A stretch of DNA of 64,000 bases. It comes from Pseudanabaena cinerea FACHB-1277. Lineage in GTDB: Bacteria > Cyanobacteriota > Cyanobacteriia > Pseudanabaenales > Pseudanabaenaceae. Location of the stretch: contig NZ_JACJPY010000015.1 in the NCBI RefSeq assembly GCF_014696345.1, forward strand, positions 1 to 64,000. Reading direction: 5' to 3'. Position numbers and translations under genes: made by a program. Shown here piece after piece: positions 25,986 through 35,073 of this stretch. Under the pieces are notes generated by a model. It was not told the DNA's origin. It searched no databases and saw only the letters and a program-made list of their open reading frames with translations. How positions within the stretch are numbered: position 1 is the stretch's first letter; every line of letters begins with the position of its first letter.

Positions 25986-26501
25986 ATGTTTTTTAGAGTA
26001 AAACCAACAGCTAATAACACTGTGTCACAATATCCTATTTTTGGCTCCGAGATTAAGTGTCCCCATTGTCAAGAAACTATTCCCGCCCTAGTCTTAACTG
26101 ACACCTATCTCTGCCCAAGACATGGCGCATTTGAAGTATCCACCAACAACCGCGATCTCGTCCATCTACAGTCCGATCGCCAATGGCGGCTGTGGGATGA
26201 TCAATGGTACAGACAACATAACCACCCCGACGGCATTCGCTTTGAGATCCATGAACACATCGATCAGCTCTATACCCAAGGATATAGAGCCATCAAAGTC
26301 ATCATAGCCGATCGCTACAGCACCATCGTCAAACCCTACCTAGAATCTAGCGACAATGACCCTGACCAATTGCGCCTATATGGTCTAAGCGTGGAGTTTA
26401 GCCCACCTGAGACCGAAGAGCCACGCTGGGGAGTGATCAATTTTGAGATTGAAAAAGAGTTGGGCAACCACAAGGCATACTCTTACTTTCGCTCTATTTG
26501 A
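25986..26501 (+). CDS. TIGR02652 family cyanobacterial protein
   Basis: The 171 residues begin with a zinc-ribbon-like segment (CPHCQETIPALVLTDTYLCPRHG, Cys pairs at about 25/28 and 43) and continue with R-WRLWDDQWYRQHNHPDGIRFEIHEHIDQLYTQG, a highly conserved stretch in a family seen only in cyanobacteria. No function is known. It stands alone, convergent with rseP. Confidence 0.8.
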   Translation: MFFRVKPTANNTVSQYPIFGSEIKCPHCQETIPALVLTDTYLCPRHGAFEVSTNNRDLVHLQSDRQWRLWDDQWYRQHNHPDGIRFEIHEHIDQLYTQGYRAIKVIIADRYSTIVKPYLESSDNDPDQLRLYGLSVEFSPPETEEPRWGVINFEIEKELGNHKAYSYFRSI

Positions 26502-26579
26502 CAGTAATTACAAGGCTTGCAAGGCTTGCTATTGTGGTGTGTCAGATCGGCATTTTTTGCATATTCACAACTCTTGCAT

Positions 26580-27668
26580 TTACAGAGGTGAAATGCCACT
26601 TTGCTGGATCAGATTGAAGGAATCCTTAAAAATCATCACCACACCCAAACCTAATAACAACACCAAACCACCCTGCATTACGTTATTTTGAAACTCCTCT
26701 GGCAGTGGCTTACCACCGCGCAGCGCCTCGATCGCCAAAAACACTAATTGACCACCATCTAAGGCAGGCAGGGGCAAAATATTAATAATTGCCAAATTGA
26801 TGCTAATAATTGCTGTGAAATCAAACAAAGCTGCCGCATCCGACTTAACCAACTCCGAACCCATCGCCACGATCGCCACAGGACCAGACAACTGCGAAGC
26901 CGTATTTTGGAAATTGGTTGCCAACTGTCGCAACCCTTGGACTGTCATCACCACCAATCGCTCAAAGCTCTGAGTGGCACTATCAAAAGCTTCGCCAAGA
27001 TTACGCACAGCGCGGCGATGGGGCTTACCCGTAAAGTCTAAGCGCACTCCGATTTTGCCTTTACCCGCCGCTCCATTAGGCATTACCGTCAGATCAATTA
27101 ACTGCTCCCCACGCATGACCTGCAAATCCACCTTTTCGTTTGCATTCTTAGCAATTAAGCTTTGAAATCGATCTAGAGTGGTCAGGCTCGTATCAAATTT
27201 AATGCCATTAGCCGATAAAACCACATCCTCAGCCTGTAAACCTGATATCGCGGCTGGAGCATTAGGTTCCAAAATTTTGGTGATCCTGACCCCTGGTTGA
27301 TCGACTGAGCCAATGCCAACGCTCAAGGTCATGACTAGCAAAACCAAGTAAGCGAATACAAAATTGGCAATTACACCCGCACTAATCACGATCGCCCGAT
27401 CAAAGATAGGACGATTTCGCATGAGGTTAGGATCGTCTAGGGGGATATTGCTCTCCTCATCATCGTCAGGAAATCCCACATAGCCCCCAAGGGGAATCGC
27501 GCGTAAGGCATACTCAGTTTGCTTGCCCTGATATTTCCAAAGTACAGGGCCAAAACCAATTGAGAAGCGATTGACATGGATGCCTTGAATGCGGGCAGCC
27601 ATAAAGTGACCGAGTTCATGTACCAAAATCAAGATTGCCAGAACAGCAATGGCGGGCAAGGCGGACAT
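26580..27668 (-). CDS. rseP: RseP/site-2 family intramembrane zinc metalloprotease
   Basis: This 362-residue S2P protease has HELGH (His17, Glu18, His21) in the first membrane helix and the second zinc motif in NILPLPALDGGQL near residue 305. A single PDZ domain lies at about 120-200 (GLQAEDVVLSANGIKFD). It cuts membrane-bound regulators, for example anti-sigma factors, after a first periplasmic cut. About four membrane helices are predicted. Only one PDZ is present, as usual for cyanobacterial members; E. coli RseP has two. Confidence 0.93.
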   Translation of the reverse strand: MSALPAIAVLAILILVHELGHFMAARIQGIHVNRFSIGFGPVLWKYQGKQTEYALRAIPLGGYVGFPDDDEESNIPLDDPNLMRNRPIFDRAIVISAGVIANFVFAYLVLLVMTLSVGIGSVDQPGVRITKILEPNAPAAISGLQAEDVVLSANGIKFDTSLTTLDRFQSLIAKNANEKVDLQVMRGEQLIDLTVMPNGAAGKGKIGVRLDFTGKPHRRAVRNLGEAFDSATQSFERLVVMTVQGLRQLATNFQNTASQLSGPVAIVAMGSELVKSDAAALFDFTAIISINLAIINILPLPALDGGQLVFLAIEALRGGKPLPEEFQNNVMQGGLVLLLGLGVVMIFKDSFNLIQQSGISPL

Positions 27669-27844
27669 AGGCTTGATGAGAGACTGTTTATGATTCAGAG
27701 ATGCGATCCTAACACATATTGAAAATACAGCGTTTAGCGCTAACTTAAAACCCAGCAGATTTTTGGGAAGTGGTACTTTTCAAAAACCTTCTATAGATGA
27801 AATCGGCTTAGAGGTTCCCTATAAGCTATATAATCTTGCTTATG

Positions 27845-27883
27845 ATTTTTGTTTGTAATTTTTGTTTGTAATTTTTGTTTGTA
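27845..27883. repeat. Three tandem copies of a 13-bp unit
   Basis: ATTTTTGTTTGTA is repeated three times in tandem ahead of the GTPase gene, followed by looser copies of GGCTTAATT. This T-rich leader also contains the likely promoter. It may vary in copy number. Confidence 0.8.
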
Positions 27884-27952
27884 ATTTCTAGCTTAAATTT
27901 TCGGCTTAATTCTTGGCTTAATTTTTGTTTCTAGGCGTAAACGTTGAATTGA

Positions 27953-29485
27953 ATGTTGAATTTTACCCCCTCTTGGTCTCGTCAAAAAATCTGGTTAGGT
28001 GTCGGGATTGCTGGTGCGGCGGCGATCGCCAATGCTTTGTTTGGTCTTGAGCATGATTGGCACTTGCTCAGCATAATGACAGTGGCGGCGGGAGGATCAC
28101 TGCTATTAGTCAACGTTAGGCGAAGTTGGGCGAATGTAATTGAGCAACCGCAGGAGCATAGTCGTGATGCCTTGGCGCGAGAATTGCAACGGGTGCAGCA
28201 ACTTAGTCTGAAAATTGGAGATGAGGATCTGCGGACACAGGTGCAAAATAGGGCGGCAGCGATCGCCCTTAATCTTCAGAAAAACCATTTTCAAATTGTG
28301 GTATTTGGTACAGGTTCGGCGGGGAAAACCTCTGTCATTAATGCTTTGCTTGATCGTGCTGTGGGTAAGACCGATCCTGCCATTGGCACAACGAGCGCCC
28401 GACAGGAATATCGCTATTTAGATCATAATCAAAAATCAAATCAAAAATCAAATCAAAAATTCAAGCGTCAAATCTCGCTGGTGGATACTTCGGGCATTCA
28501 AGAGATGGGGCAGTTGGGGCGGCAGCGTGAAGGGGTAGCAATTCAAGATGCTCAAAATGCCGACCTCTTGGTATTTGTGACAGCAGGGGATTTGACCAAT
28601 ACAGAATATCAAGAGCTAGAAAGGCTGGCAAGGCTGGGGAAGCGGTTGATTTTAGCATTTAATAAAACTGATTTATATTTGCCAAGCGATCGCCAGTTAA
28701 TCCTTGAACAGTTGCAAAATCACACTAAATCTTTTTTGCAGGCGATCAATATTGTTGCTATAGCTGCTAAGCCGAATCCGATCAAAGTGCGTCAATATGC
28801 CAATCCTGATCTTGGCAACTTAGGAATTACAGAACTCGCTCTTCAAGAATGGTGGGAAGAGCTACCTGCTGATGTCATGAGTTTAAAAGAACGCATTGAG
28901 TCCATTCTTTCTAATGAATGGGAAGATTTATTAATTCAGAATACACATTTGCAAATTGCAGGTTTATTGCAAGAAATTGAATCAGCGATCAACCAACAGC
29001 GCCGCCAAGATGCCAAGGTGATCATTCAACGCTATCAAGCGATCGCTGCCACTACGGTATTTGCTAATCCGATTCCTGCCCTTGACCTATTGGCAGGAGC
29101 CGCCATCAATACACAAATGCTCATGGATCTGGCAAAGGTGTACGAGCGTCCGCTCAATTGGTCACAGGCTCAGCAGTACGCCATGATTATCGCTCAGAAT
29201 TTATTGCAGCTAGGCTGTGTGGAGGTTGCCACCTCAGCGATCGCGACTTGTTTTAAGGTGAATGCTCTTACCTATGCGATCGGTGGCTCGATGCAAGCGT
29301 TTACTGCTGCCTATCTCACCCATATCGGCGGCATGAGTTTTGTGGAATATTTAGAAACACAACCCCAAGCGATCAGCGTTGATAACCAAACATGGCAAAA
29401 TATTTGCCAAAAAACCTTTAGTGGCTTCAAAAGCGATCGCTTTTTCATGAATTTGGTGAGCAGTCTGTCATTCTCTCAAGCTTAG
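27953..29485 (+). CDS. Membrane-associated Era-like GTPase with C-terminal DUF697 region
   Basis: The protein has 510 residues. Two hydrophobic segments (about 12-30 and 38-54) precede a GTPase domain with G1 GTGSAGKTS (119-127), G3 VDTSGIQEMG, and G4 FNKTD (about 236-240). The C-terminal helical, partly hydrophobic portion (about 350-480) resembles DUF697. An internal NQKSNQKSNQK microrepeat (28430-28460) lies in a surface loop. Such proteins are widespread in cyanobacteria and plastids; cellular role is unknown. A hairpin terminator follows. Confidence 0.82.
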   Translation: MLNFTPSWSRQKIWLGVGIAGAAAIANALFGLEHDWHLLSIMTVAAGGSLLLVNVRRSWANVIEQPQEHSRDALARELQRVQQLSLKIGDEDLRTQVQNRAAAIALNLQKNHFQIVVFGTGSAGKTSVINALLDRAVGKTDPAIGTTSARQEYRYLDHNQKSNQKSNQKFKRQISLVDTSGIQEMGQLGRQREGVAIQDAQNADLLVFVTAGDLTNTEYQELERLARLGKRLILAFNKTDLYLPSDRQLILEQLQNHTKSFLQAINIVAIAAKPNPIKVRQYANPDLGNLGITELALQEWWEELPADVMSLKERIESILSNEWEDLLIQNTHLQIAGLLQEIESAINQQRRQDAKVIIQRYQAIAATTVFANPIPALDLLAGAAINTQMLMDLAKVYERPLNWSQAQQYAMIIAQNLLQLGCVEVATSAIATCFKVNALTYAIGGSMQAFTAAYLTHIGGMSFVEYLETQPQAISVDNQTWQNICQKTFSGFKSDRFFMNLVSSLSFSQA

Positions 29486-29486
29486 T

Positions 29487-29527
29487 GTATGTTTGAAAGT
29501 GGCGCTTCGCACCACTTTCAAACATAC
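29487..29527. terminator. Hairpin terminator of the GTPase gene
   Basis: Sixteen-base arms GTATGTTTGAAAGTGG and CCACTTTCAAACATAC enclose the loop CGCTTCGCA. The hairpin starts two bases after the stop codon. Confidence 0.75.
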
Positions 29528-29549
29528 TTCAAAAACATTGCTATACTGC

Positions 29550-29570
29550 TAAAAGCCTCAATAGGCTTTA
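29550..29570 (-). terminator. psaK terminator
   Basis: On the minus strand AAAGCCT-ATTG-AGGCTTTT lies immediately after psaK and ends in T residues. The same 27-bp stretch recurs at 31452-31478. Confidence 0.65.
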
Positions 29571-29573
29571 CAA

Positions 29574-29849
29574 TTACAACAATCCAGCTTGAGCCAAGCC
29601 CAAAATTAGACCAGCGCCAAGTATATGCCCGAAGCTAGTAATACCTAATAACTCAGGTAAACCAAATCCAGCAAATAGCCCTGGCAACTGAACGGGCAAA
29701 CTAGGTCCAACACCCTTGACTTTAATGCCGTAGCGACCGACAACCAACGCAAACACATTGGCAGTGATCATGATTAGGGCTACGTTGAATGACCAAGTTG
29801 GGGTTGTGGGTACTGCCGCAGCGAGTAAATTGAGGTTTAAAAGAGTCAT
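29574..29849 (-). CDS. psaK: Photosystem I reaction centre subunit PsaK
   Basis: The 91 residues begin with a short presequence-like part (MTLLNLNLLAAAVPTTPTW). Two transmembrane helices joined by a stromal loop follow, with FALVVGRYGIKVKG and GLPELLGITSFGHILGAGLILGL, matching PsaK of cyanobacteria in length and order. PsaK sits at the edge of PSI, helps bind chlorophyll and phycobilisome energy, and has light-dependent isoforms. Which isoform this is cannot be told. Confidence 0.95.
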   Translation of the reverse strand: MTLLNLNLLAAAVPTTPTWSFNVALIMITANVFALVVGRYGIKVKGVGPSLPVQLPGLFAGFGLPELLGITSFGHILGAGLILGLAQAGLL

Positions 29850-30052
29850 AGTTTAGGTCTAATTACTTATAAAAAATTATTTTCATTATCCTATGGTTCA
29901 ACTAGCACAATAACCAGTTGTTCTTAAGTTAAATTCATCAAACTTTGTAATTATTTACAGATTAACCTAAAAATATTGGCGCTTTTAGTTGAGCATGGCA
30001 TAGAAAAAGCTAGGGCAATTCATGAACTGCCCCTGCCTTTCTATGGCTGCAT

Positions 30053-31189
30053 TCATTTGAGAGCCGCAGTGGCGCTTGGTAAAACCACCGTGAATTTTGT
30101 CCCCACATTCACTTCACTTTCCACAGTCACCTTGCCCTGATGCGCCTCGATCGCCTGCTTCGCAATATATAGCCCCATGCCCAACCCCTTGACATGACCT
30201 ACATTCTCAGCGCGTAAAAATGGCAAAAATAAGTTTTCTAAATATTCGTTAGGAATGCCAATGCCATGATCGCTAATTCTTAGGGTTAGGTGCTGACGTT
30301 CGCAGGTCAAATCCACATCCACAGTACCGCCATCATAGGAGTATTTAACCGCATTAGAGACTAAATTCATGACAATATGCCACAGCAATTTCTTATCGAT
30401 TCTTAGTTTTTGACATTGACCATGACTATGAAATTGAATCTTGCATTTACGGCTATTTTCATCGTCCTGCAAGCTTTCTACCAACTGCTGACAATAGGCG
30501 ATCGCATCCACATCTTCAGGATGAAAGGGGAATTTACCTGAATCAGAACAAGAGATAAACTTAATTTCTTCTAGTAGCCAGTTGATATCTTTGATTGCTG
30601 ATTGAATTGAGGCGAAATTTTTGGCGCGGCTTTCCTTAGTTAATTGATCCTCAAAATTTTGCAACTTCCAAATCAACAGTCTTATTACGGACATAGGGGT
30701 TGAAAACTCATGGGAAGCCATCGCCAAAATACGCGATTTTAGATGATGCAGTTCTTTTTCTTTGAGAAGTGCCTCTTGCAAAATTTGATGCTCGCGATAT
30801 TCTCTCAGGGCAATATTAATAGCCACATTCACCTCCGCATAGCGCAGGGGCTTCGTAAAGTACCCATAGGGAGAGGTGGCAAGGGCTTGGGCTTGGGTTT
30901 CAGGATCACTAAAAGCAGTTATGTAAATAATGGGTACTTGGATAATTTTCTGGATCTCGTGAGCCGCAGTGATGCCAAAGTCTGAACCTCTTAATTTGAT
31001 ATCCATTAAGATAATGTCAGGAATTTGCTGATGAATTGCGGCGATCGCCCCATCTGTACTATCAACAATCTTTAGAACCCGATAACCTAACTCGCCCAAA
31101 ACATCAGAAAGCGCATGGGCTGTCACTAGCTCATCTTCAACAATTAAAACATTAGCAATGACTTTATTCTCAATTACAGTTTTTAGCAT
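30053..31189 (-). CDS. Hybrid response regulator-histidine kinase
   Basis: This 378-residue protein has an N-terminal receiver (about 12-130) with phospho-acceptor Asp63 in ILMDIKLRG and Lys113 in YFTKPL. A coiled linker leads to HisKA with His160 in ASHEFSTPMSVIRLL. The ATPase domain shows VMNLVSNAVKYS, ISDHGIGIP and GLGMGLYIAKQAIE. Receiver-first soluble kinases act in the middle of phosphorelays. No partner is adjacent. Confidence 0.9.
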   Translation of the reverse strand: MLKTVIENKVIANVLIVEDELVTAHALSDVLGELGYRVLKIVDSTDGAIAAIHQQIPDIILMDIKLRGSDFGITAAHEIQKIIQVPIIYITAFSDPETQAQALATSPYGYFTKPLRYAEVNVAINIALREYREHQILQEALLKEKELHHLKSRILAMASHEFSTPMSVIRLLIWKLQNFEDQLTKESRAKNFASIQSAIKDINWLLEEIKFISCSDSGKFPFHPEDVDAIAYCQQLVESLQDDENSRKCKIQFHSHGQCQKLRIDKKLLWHIVMNLVSNAVKYSYDGGTVDVDLTCERQHLTLRISDHGIGIPNEYLENLFLPFLRAENVGHVKGLGMGLYIAKQAIEAHQGKVTVESEVNVGTKFTVVLPSATAALK

Positions 31190-31615
31190 TTGGGGTTATA
31201 TTTTCTTACTTTCTGGTGCTGAACATATTCGCAAGTCAAGATTTTTATGTCAATATTATATCATGATCAAGAATAAATAAAGACGATTGTTACTTGCTGT
31301 TAATCTATTTTTAGGATTTAATAAAGTTTGCCCGATGCAAAGTTTGTAAATCTGAAAACATTGCAGTGGGTGTGGGCTGATCTTCTGTATAGTAATTTTC
31401 ACAGAGCGCCTTGCATTTACTTAAAACCCAGAAATATCTTTAAAATGGCTTCTATACTACTGAAAGCCTCAATAGGCTGGGATTTGGAAATGTGACTTAC
31501 AAAGTGATTCGCAAATATTTTTGCTGTAGATAGTCACGCTCAGGTTATAATGACAGATCCTTGCTTCTGTGTTCTATGCTTAGAAGCCAACTAATGACCG
31601 TAAGGAAATAACTAA
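31190..31615. other. Intergenic region with the rpsF promoter
   Basis: No gene is seen. A TATAAT at 31546-31551 with TTGCTG at 31521-31526 (19-bp spacing) is the likely rpsF promoter, and AAGGA stands before the ATG. A 27-bp stretch at 31452-31478 repeats the psaK terminator sequence (25 of 27 identical). Confidence 0.55.
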
Positions 31616-31987
31616 ATGACTGTCAAACGTTTGTACGAAACCATGTATATCTTGCGTCCCGACCTGCCCGATCAGGAAATTGACGCAGCGATCGCTAAAT
31701 ATCAAGATTTCTTAGTACAGCATGGCTCTGAAGATCTCACGGTGCAACACCGTGGCAGACGCAGACTTGCTTATGACATCAAGGGACATCGCGAAGGTAT
31801 TTATATTCAAGTAAACTATAGTGCTATCCCTAGTACCATTGAGAGTCTAGAAAAGACCATGCGTCTTGGTGATGATGTGATTCGTTACTTGACGGTCAAA
31901 TTGGAGCCAGAAGCTGTTGAGGAAGATTTGGATGCTGAAATTCCTAACGCTGAAGATGTAGTAGTCACTGAAGAAGTTGCCGCTTAG
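31616..31987 (+). CDS. rpsF: 30S ribosomal protein S6
   Basis: This 123-residue S6 has the canonical start YETMYILRPDLPDQEIDAAI, then RGRRRLAYDIKGHREGIYIQVNYSA and LGDDVIRYLTVKLE. An acidic tail of about 20 residues (DLDAEIPNAEDVVVTEEVAA) follows, as often in S6. It binds S18 in the small-subunit platform. Here it stands alone, not with ssb and rpsR, as is normal in cyanobacteria. Confidence 0.97.
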   Translation: MTVKRLYETMYILRPDLPDQEIDAAIAKYQDFLVQHGSEDLTVQHRGRRRLAYDIKGHREGIYIQVNYSAIPSTIESLEKTMRLGDDVIRYLTVKLEPEAVEEDLDAEIPNAEDVVVTEEVAA

Positions 31988-32020
31988 CAAAAGTGCAAAG
32001 GCTTAGCCTTTGCACTTTTG
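31988..32020 (+). terminator. rpsF terminator
   Basis: A near-perfect palindrome (CAAAAGTGCAAAGGC / GCCTTTGCACTTTTG) starts right after the rpsF stop and is followed by CTTT. Confidence 0.85.
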
Positions 32021-32048
32021 CTTTAACTACAGTTCTATGAATTGACAA

Positions 32049-32085
32049 CCCAATAAAGCAACAGCATAGCTATTGCTTTATTGGG
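32049..32085. terminator. Second hairpin, terminator of the convergent NTF2-like gene
   Basis: CCCAATAAAGCAA pairs with TTGCTTTATTGGG around CAGCATAGCTA. It ends 13 bases from the end of the leftward gene, so it probably serves that gene. Confidence 0.7.
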
Positions 32086-32098
32086 CTTTATTGGATTT

Positions 32099-32974
32099 TT
32101 ATAGTGTCTGACGATTGTCATTGCGGGGGCGGACACGGGTGGGGGTAGTATCTGGCTCTGGCAAAGGTGTGTATTGATTGCCAGTAAAATCACGGCTCAC
32201 CCGTAAGCGTTGACTCGCGATTGTGACACCCGACTCGCGGACTAGCACCACCGAAATCCAGCGATCGCCCGATTTAAAGGGCGCTTGACCAATTTTAAAG
32301 ACTCCGCCAGCCCTGAGAGGACGCAAATTAATCGTATTTTCATTCAATAAATTTTTGGCATCCACTGCCTCCTCGATCGCCGCCCCTAACAACAAACCTG
32401 TTCCCAAGGGTTCCGTCACGATCGCATCAAGGACATATTGCCGCCCGACACCGATCAACTCAGGCATATTTAGCTGTACCGATGGTGGAGCCTCTCCCGA
32501 ACTCAAGGATGACTGCTCAGACAAAACCTGTTGAGATACCACCTGCAACTGACCATTCACAGATTTATAGGTTTGGGTCGTGACCATGCGCCCATTGAGC
32601 TTGAAGTCATCGCTTTGATCCCCTTTCTTGCCCTGAATCATCGTGATCGTTTCCGCAGTGATCAAATCCCCCTGCTTCTGCCACTTAGAAATTTCTGTCC
32701 GATAACTAATATTGGTATAGCTCTGCCACAACTCTCGGAGCGCTTTTTTGTATAGATCGCGGTTCAGCCCATCGCCATGACTAAAACTAGGCGCATAATA
32801 TTTCATCACTGCTTCAATATCTTGGGCGCTTGCGGCTCGGTCTAAAGCCGCCACAACATTTTCTAGCTCGGCAGGAGCTGGTTTAGAAGATTGAGCCGCC
32901 AAGGATGCAGGCGCAAAGGAAGCAAGGGTCGTAACTGCGACGGCGGCAATTAGCCAATTAATTTGTTTTAACAT
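32099..32974 (-). CDS. Exported protein with NTF2/SnoaL-like domain
   Basis: The protein has 291 residues with a clear signal peptide (cleavage after ASLA-AQ, about residue 27). Residues 40-160 have the NTF2-like pattern seen in nuclear-transport-factor/SnoaL folds: LDRAASAQDIEAVMKYYAPSF and an alternating strand pattern YRTEISKWQKQGDLITAETITMIQG. The second half is beta-rich with no assigned domain and ends in a proline/arginine-rich tail. Function is unknown; periplasmic location is likely. Confidence 0.7.
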   Translation of the reverse strand: MLKQINWLIAAVAVTTLASFAPASLAAQSSKPAPAELENVVAALDRAASAQDIEAVMKYYAPSFSHGDGLNRDLYKKALRELWQSYTNISYRTEISKWQKQGDLITAETITMIQGKKGDQSDDFKLNGRMVTTQTYKSVNGQLQVVSQQVLSEQSSLSSGEAPPSVQLNMPELIGVGRQYVLDAIVTEPLGTGLLLGAAIEEAVDAKNLLNENTINLRPLRAGGVFKIGQAPFKSGDRWISVVLVRESGVTIASQRLRVSRDFTGNQYTPLPEPDTTPTRVRPRNDNRQTL

Positions 32975-33217
32975 CCGTAACCCTCATCAAAAACTTTTGC
33001 AGATCGCTGGGGATTACCATTATTTTGTCACAAATTAGGCAATCTCTTTAGCTTTGTCTATCTTAGTTTAGTAATTCGACTTTTGAAGCCAAGATTTGTA
33101 ATTTGCAACAATTTTAGGTTTTTTGTGCATCATGAGCCAAGGGGGTTTTGCTAGGTAGCTCATGAATACACTAAAAACCGAGAAAGCTATACCACCCGCG
33201 ATCGCCGCGATCGCAGT

Positions 33218-34207
33218 TTAAACAATCATCACATTGCGCTGCTGACTGGTGTTGAGATTTTCTAAAGGATAAAGAAGATCCCATTCATGCAATTCTGCGT
33301 AATGCTTATAGCCTAGTTCGAGGAGCAGTTGTTTGAGGCGATCGCCTGTCGCCCCTGCGGCTTTGAGGCTATTGGGATGCACCTCAATGATCAACTTGGG
33401 CTTGAGGGATGTGATCATTTGCCTTGCACCTTCTAAAAATACACATTCGCTACCTTCCACATCTAGTTTAAGCATTACCCTCCCCGTGAAGTTTTGCCAA
33501 TCGACCAACTGATCAAAACGGCGTAATGGAACCTTAATCGCATTGTGATCATGGGTGGCTGAATGTTCGGGAAATATACCTGCTGAGCCAGATGTGCCAA
33601 TGGGAACTAATAGTTCAATTTCACCGTCGCGATCGCCTACCGCTAGGTTATAAATATGGAACTTACATAAAGCATTGGCACTTAAAGACTTTGCGATCGC
33701 CTTTGCTAGTCTTGGCTGCGGCTCTACCGCAATCACCAAGCCATCTGCACCTAACAATTTGCTGGCAACGATCGCAAAACTACCATGATTTGCCCCCACA
33801 TCTAAAAAAGTATCCCCTTCCTTAAGCAAATGTGATAGCACGGCTATGTCAGTATCGCGTTCAGACAATTCATTTACCACCTGAAACAGCCGCATATCTG
33901 TGGGATTGAGGAACACGCGATAGTTAGTTAGTTCTAATTCAAGATCGCGGTCGGGATAAAATCTCGAAAAAACCTTTGAGATGAACCGAAATAGTCCTCT
34001 ACCCCCCTTGAGATAATTCTGCTTTGTCAGTTGGAAGTATAGATGACTATACCAACCAAAAATTTGATATGGAAGCGGTAATTGGGTAGTTAAAGTGGAA
34101 TTAGAGAGCCATTGTAAAACAGCGCGGTCATACAGCCAGTCGTCAGGTTGTAGGCGATCGCTTGCATTGGCATGATGATCAAATTGATTGGGAAGGTTAG
34201 TAATCAT
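33218..34207 (-). CDS. FkbM family methyltransferase
   Basis: This 329-residue protein has the SAM-binding motif GDTFLDVGANHGSFAIVASKLLG at about 132-154, VIAVEPQP, and VMLKLDVEGSECVFLEGARQMI, which are hallmarks of FkbM O-methyltransferases. The N-terminal 120 residues are helical. Such enzymes often methylate sugars of surface glycans; the target is unknown. The HIP1-rich space downstream holds no gene. Confidence 0.9.
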   Translation of the reverse strand: MITNLPNQFDHHANASDRLQPDDWLYDRAVLQWLSNSTLTTQLPLPYQIFGWYSHLYFQLTKQNYLKGGRGLFRFISKVFSRFYPDRDLELELTNYRVFLNPTDMRLFQVVNELSERDTDIAVLSHLLKEGDTFLDVGANHGSFAIVASKLLGADGLVIAVEPQPRLAKAIAKSLSANALCKFHIYNLAVGDRDGEIELLVPIGTSGSAGIFPEHSATHDHNAIKVPLRRFDQLVDWQNFTGRVMLKLDVEGSECVFLEGARQMITSLKPKLIIEVHPNSLKAAGATGDRLKQLLLELGYKHYAELHEWDLLYPLENLNTSQQRNVMIV

Positions 34208-34431
34208 CTTGCTTTGATAGGTTTCATTGATACAGCCACTAACTCAAACATGAAATGTAACGAGTTTCGATGCAGCAAACAATACTTGGTAAGGGGTACG
34301 GTAGTCAAGGGTTTTAGGGCTGCTGACTTACAGCAGTTTTCTAAGTTGGCTGCAAATTATTCAAAGCGTAATGGTGTGACGGCATTAGGTTTAGATGCAA
34401 TTGGCAAGTTACGCTGTGTTGCAAAAAATTG

Positions 34432-35034
34432 ATGAATTGGAATCAGTTAGCAATTTTGAGCATAGCTAAACAAAAGCCAAGAGAAGCTGAGGAATGGTTT
34501 CGCAAGACAGTGCGCTATTTCAAGGATATTGGAGATAAACCAAGTAATTCTAAGGCAATCAATAACCTTGCTACTGTACTGGAAAAATTACCAGAGTCAC
34601 TCAACGAAGCAAAGCAGTTAGCAGAAAAGGCACTAAATACTCAGCAAACTATTGATCCTGCGGCATCTGAGATTTGGCTAACTTACGACACCTTAGCAAA
34701 AATTAGTGATAAACAAGGCGATCCAGCCAAAGCAAAGGAATATCGCCGCCTTTCTCGCACCGCCTGCGCCAATTTTGCAGGCACTGAGTACGAGCTAAGC
34801 CAACACGCCCCGCTTATCGACTGTGTAGTGAGAGCGGTTGACGATACTGAGGTTAGACAGCAATTAGAAACTGAATTACAAGAAGTCGATCCAGAATGTC
34901 AAAACATTGTCTGGAATGCGATTCGGCAAATCCTCAACGGAGAACGGGATGAAGATATTCTCTGCGAAAGATTGGATAGTATGGAATATCTAATTGTCCT
35001 TGCCATCCTTGGGCAAGTAAAAAGTAAAAAGTAA
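34432..35034 (+). CDS. Truncated TPR protein
   Basis: About 200 residues. Residues 1-115 contain two to three tetratricopeptide repeats (WNQLAILSIAKQKPREAEEWFRKTV, NNLATVLEKLPESLNEAKQLAEKAL). The C-terminal part is helical and acidic. It looks like the tail of a larger TPR protein whose N-terminal part is gone. The reading frame ends inside a 7-bp microsatellite that supplies its last codons and stop (VKSKK-stop). I chose the ATG at 34432 over the TTG before it. Upstream, 34250-34430 reads as a short open frame without recognised homology and may be debris of the missing part. Confidence 0.55.
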   Translation: MNWNQLAILSIAKQKPREAEEWFRKTVRYFKDIGDKPSNSKAINNLATVLEKLPESLNEAKQLAEKALNTQQTIDPAASEIWLTYDTLAKISDKQGDPAKAKEYRRLSRTACANFAGTEYELSQHAPLIDCVVRAVDDTEVRQQLETELQEVDPECQNIVWNAIRQILNGERDEDILCERLDSMEYLIVLAILGQVKSKK

Positions 35035-35072
35035 AAAGTAAAAAGTAAAAAGTAAAAAGTAAAAAGTAAAAA
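35017..35072. repeat. Microsatellite: eight tandem GTAAAAA units
   Basis: The 7-bp unit GTAAAAA is repeated eight times without a mismatch, from the last codons of the TPR gene to one base before the tRNA 3' end. Seven-base units shift reading frame on gain or loss, so the end of the TPR protein can vary. Confidence 0.95.
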
Positions 35073-35073
35073 A

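Noticed and set aside
34172-34431. 86-codon frame before the TPR gene
   Set aside because: It starts inside the FkbM gene on the opposite strand and the remaining part has no clear homologue. It may be debris, but is not listed as a gene.
35017-35072. Possible CRISPR-like array
   Set aside because: Units are 7 bp, contiguous and without spacers, so it is a simple microsatellite. No CRISPR array or cas gene was seen in the window.
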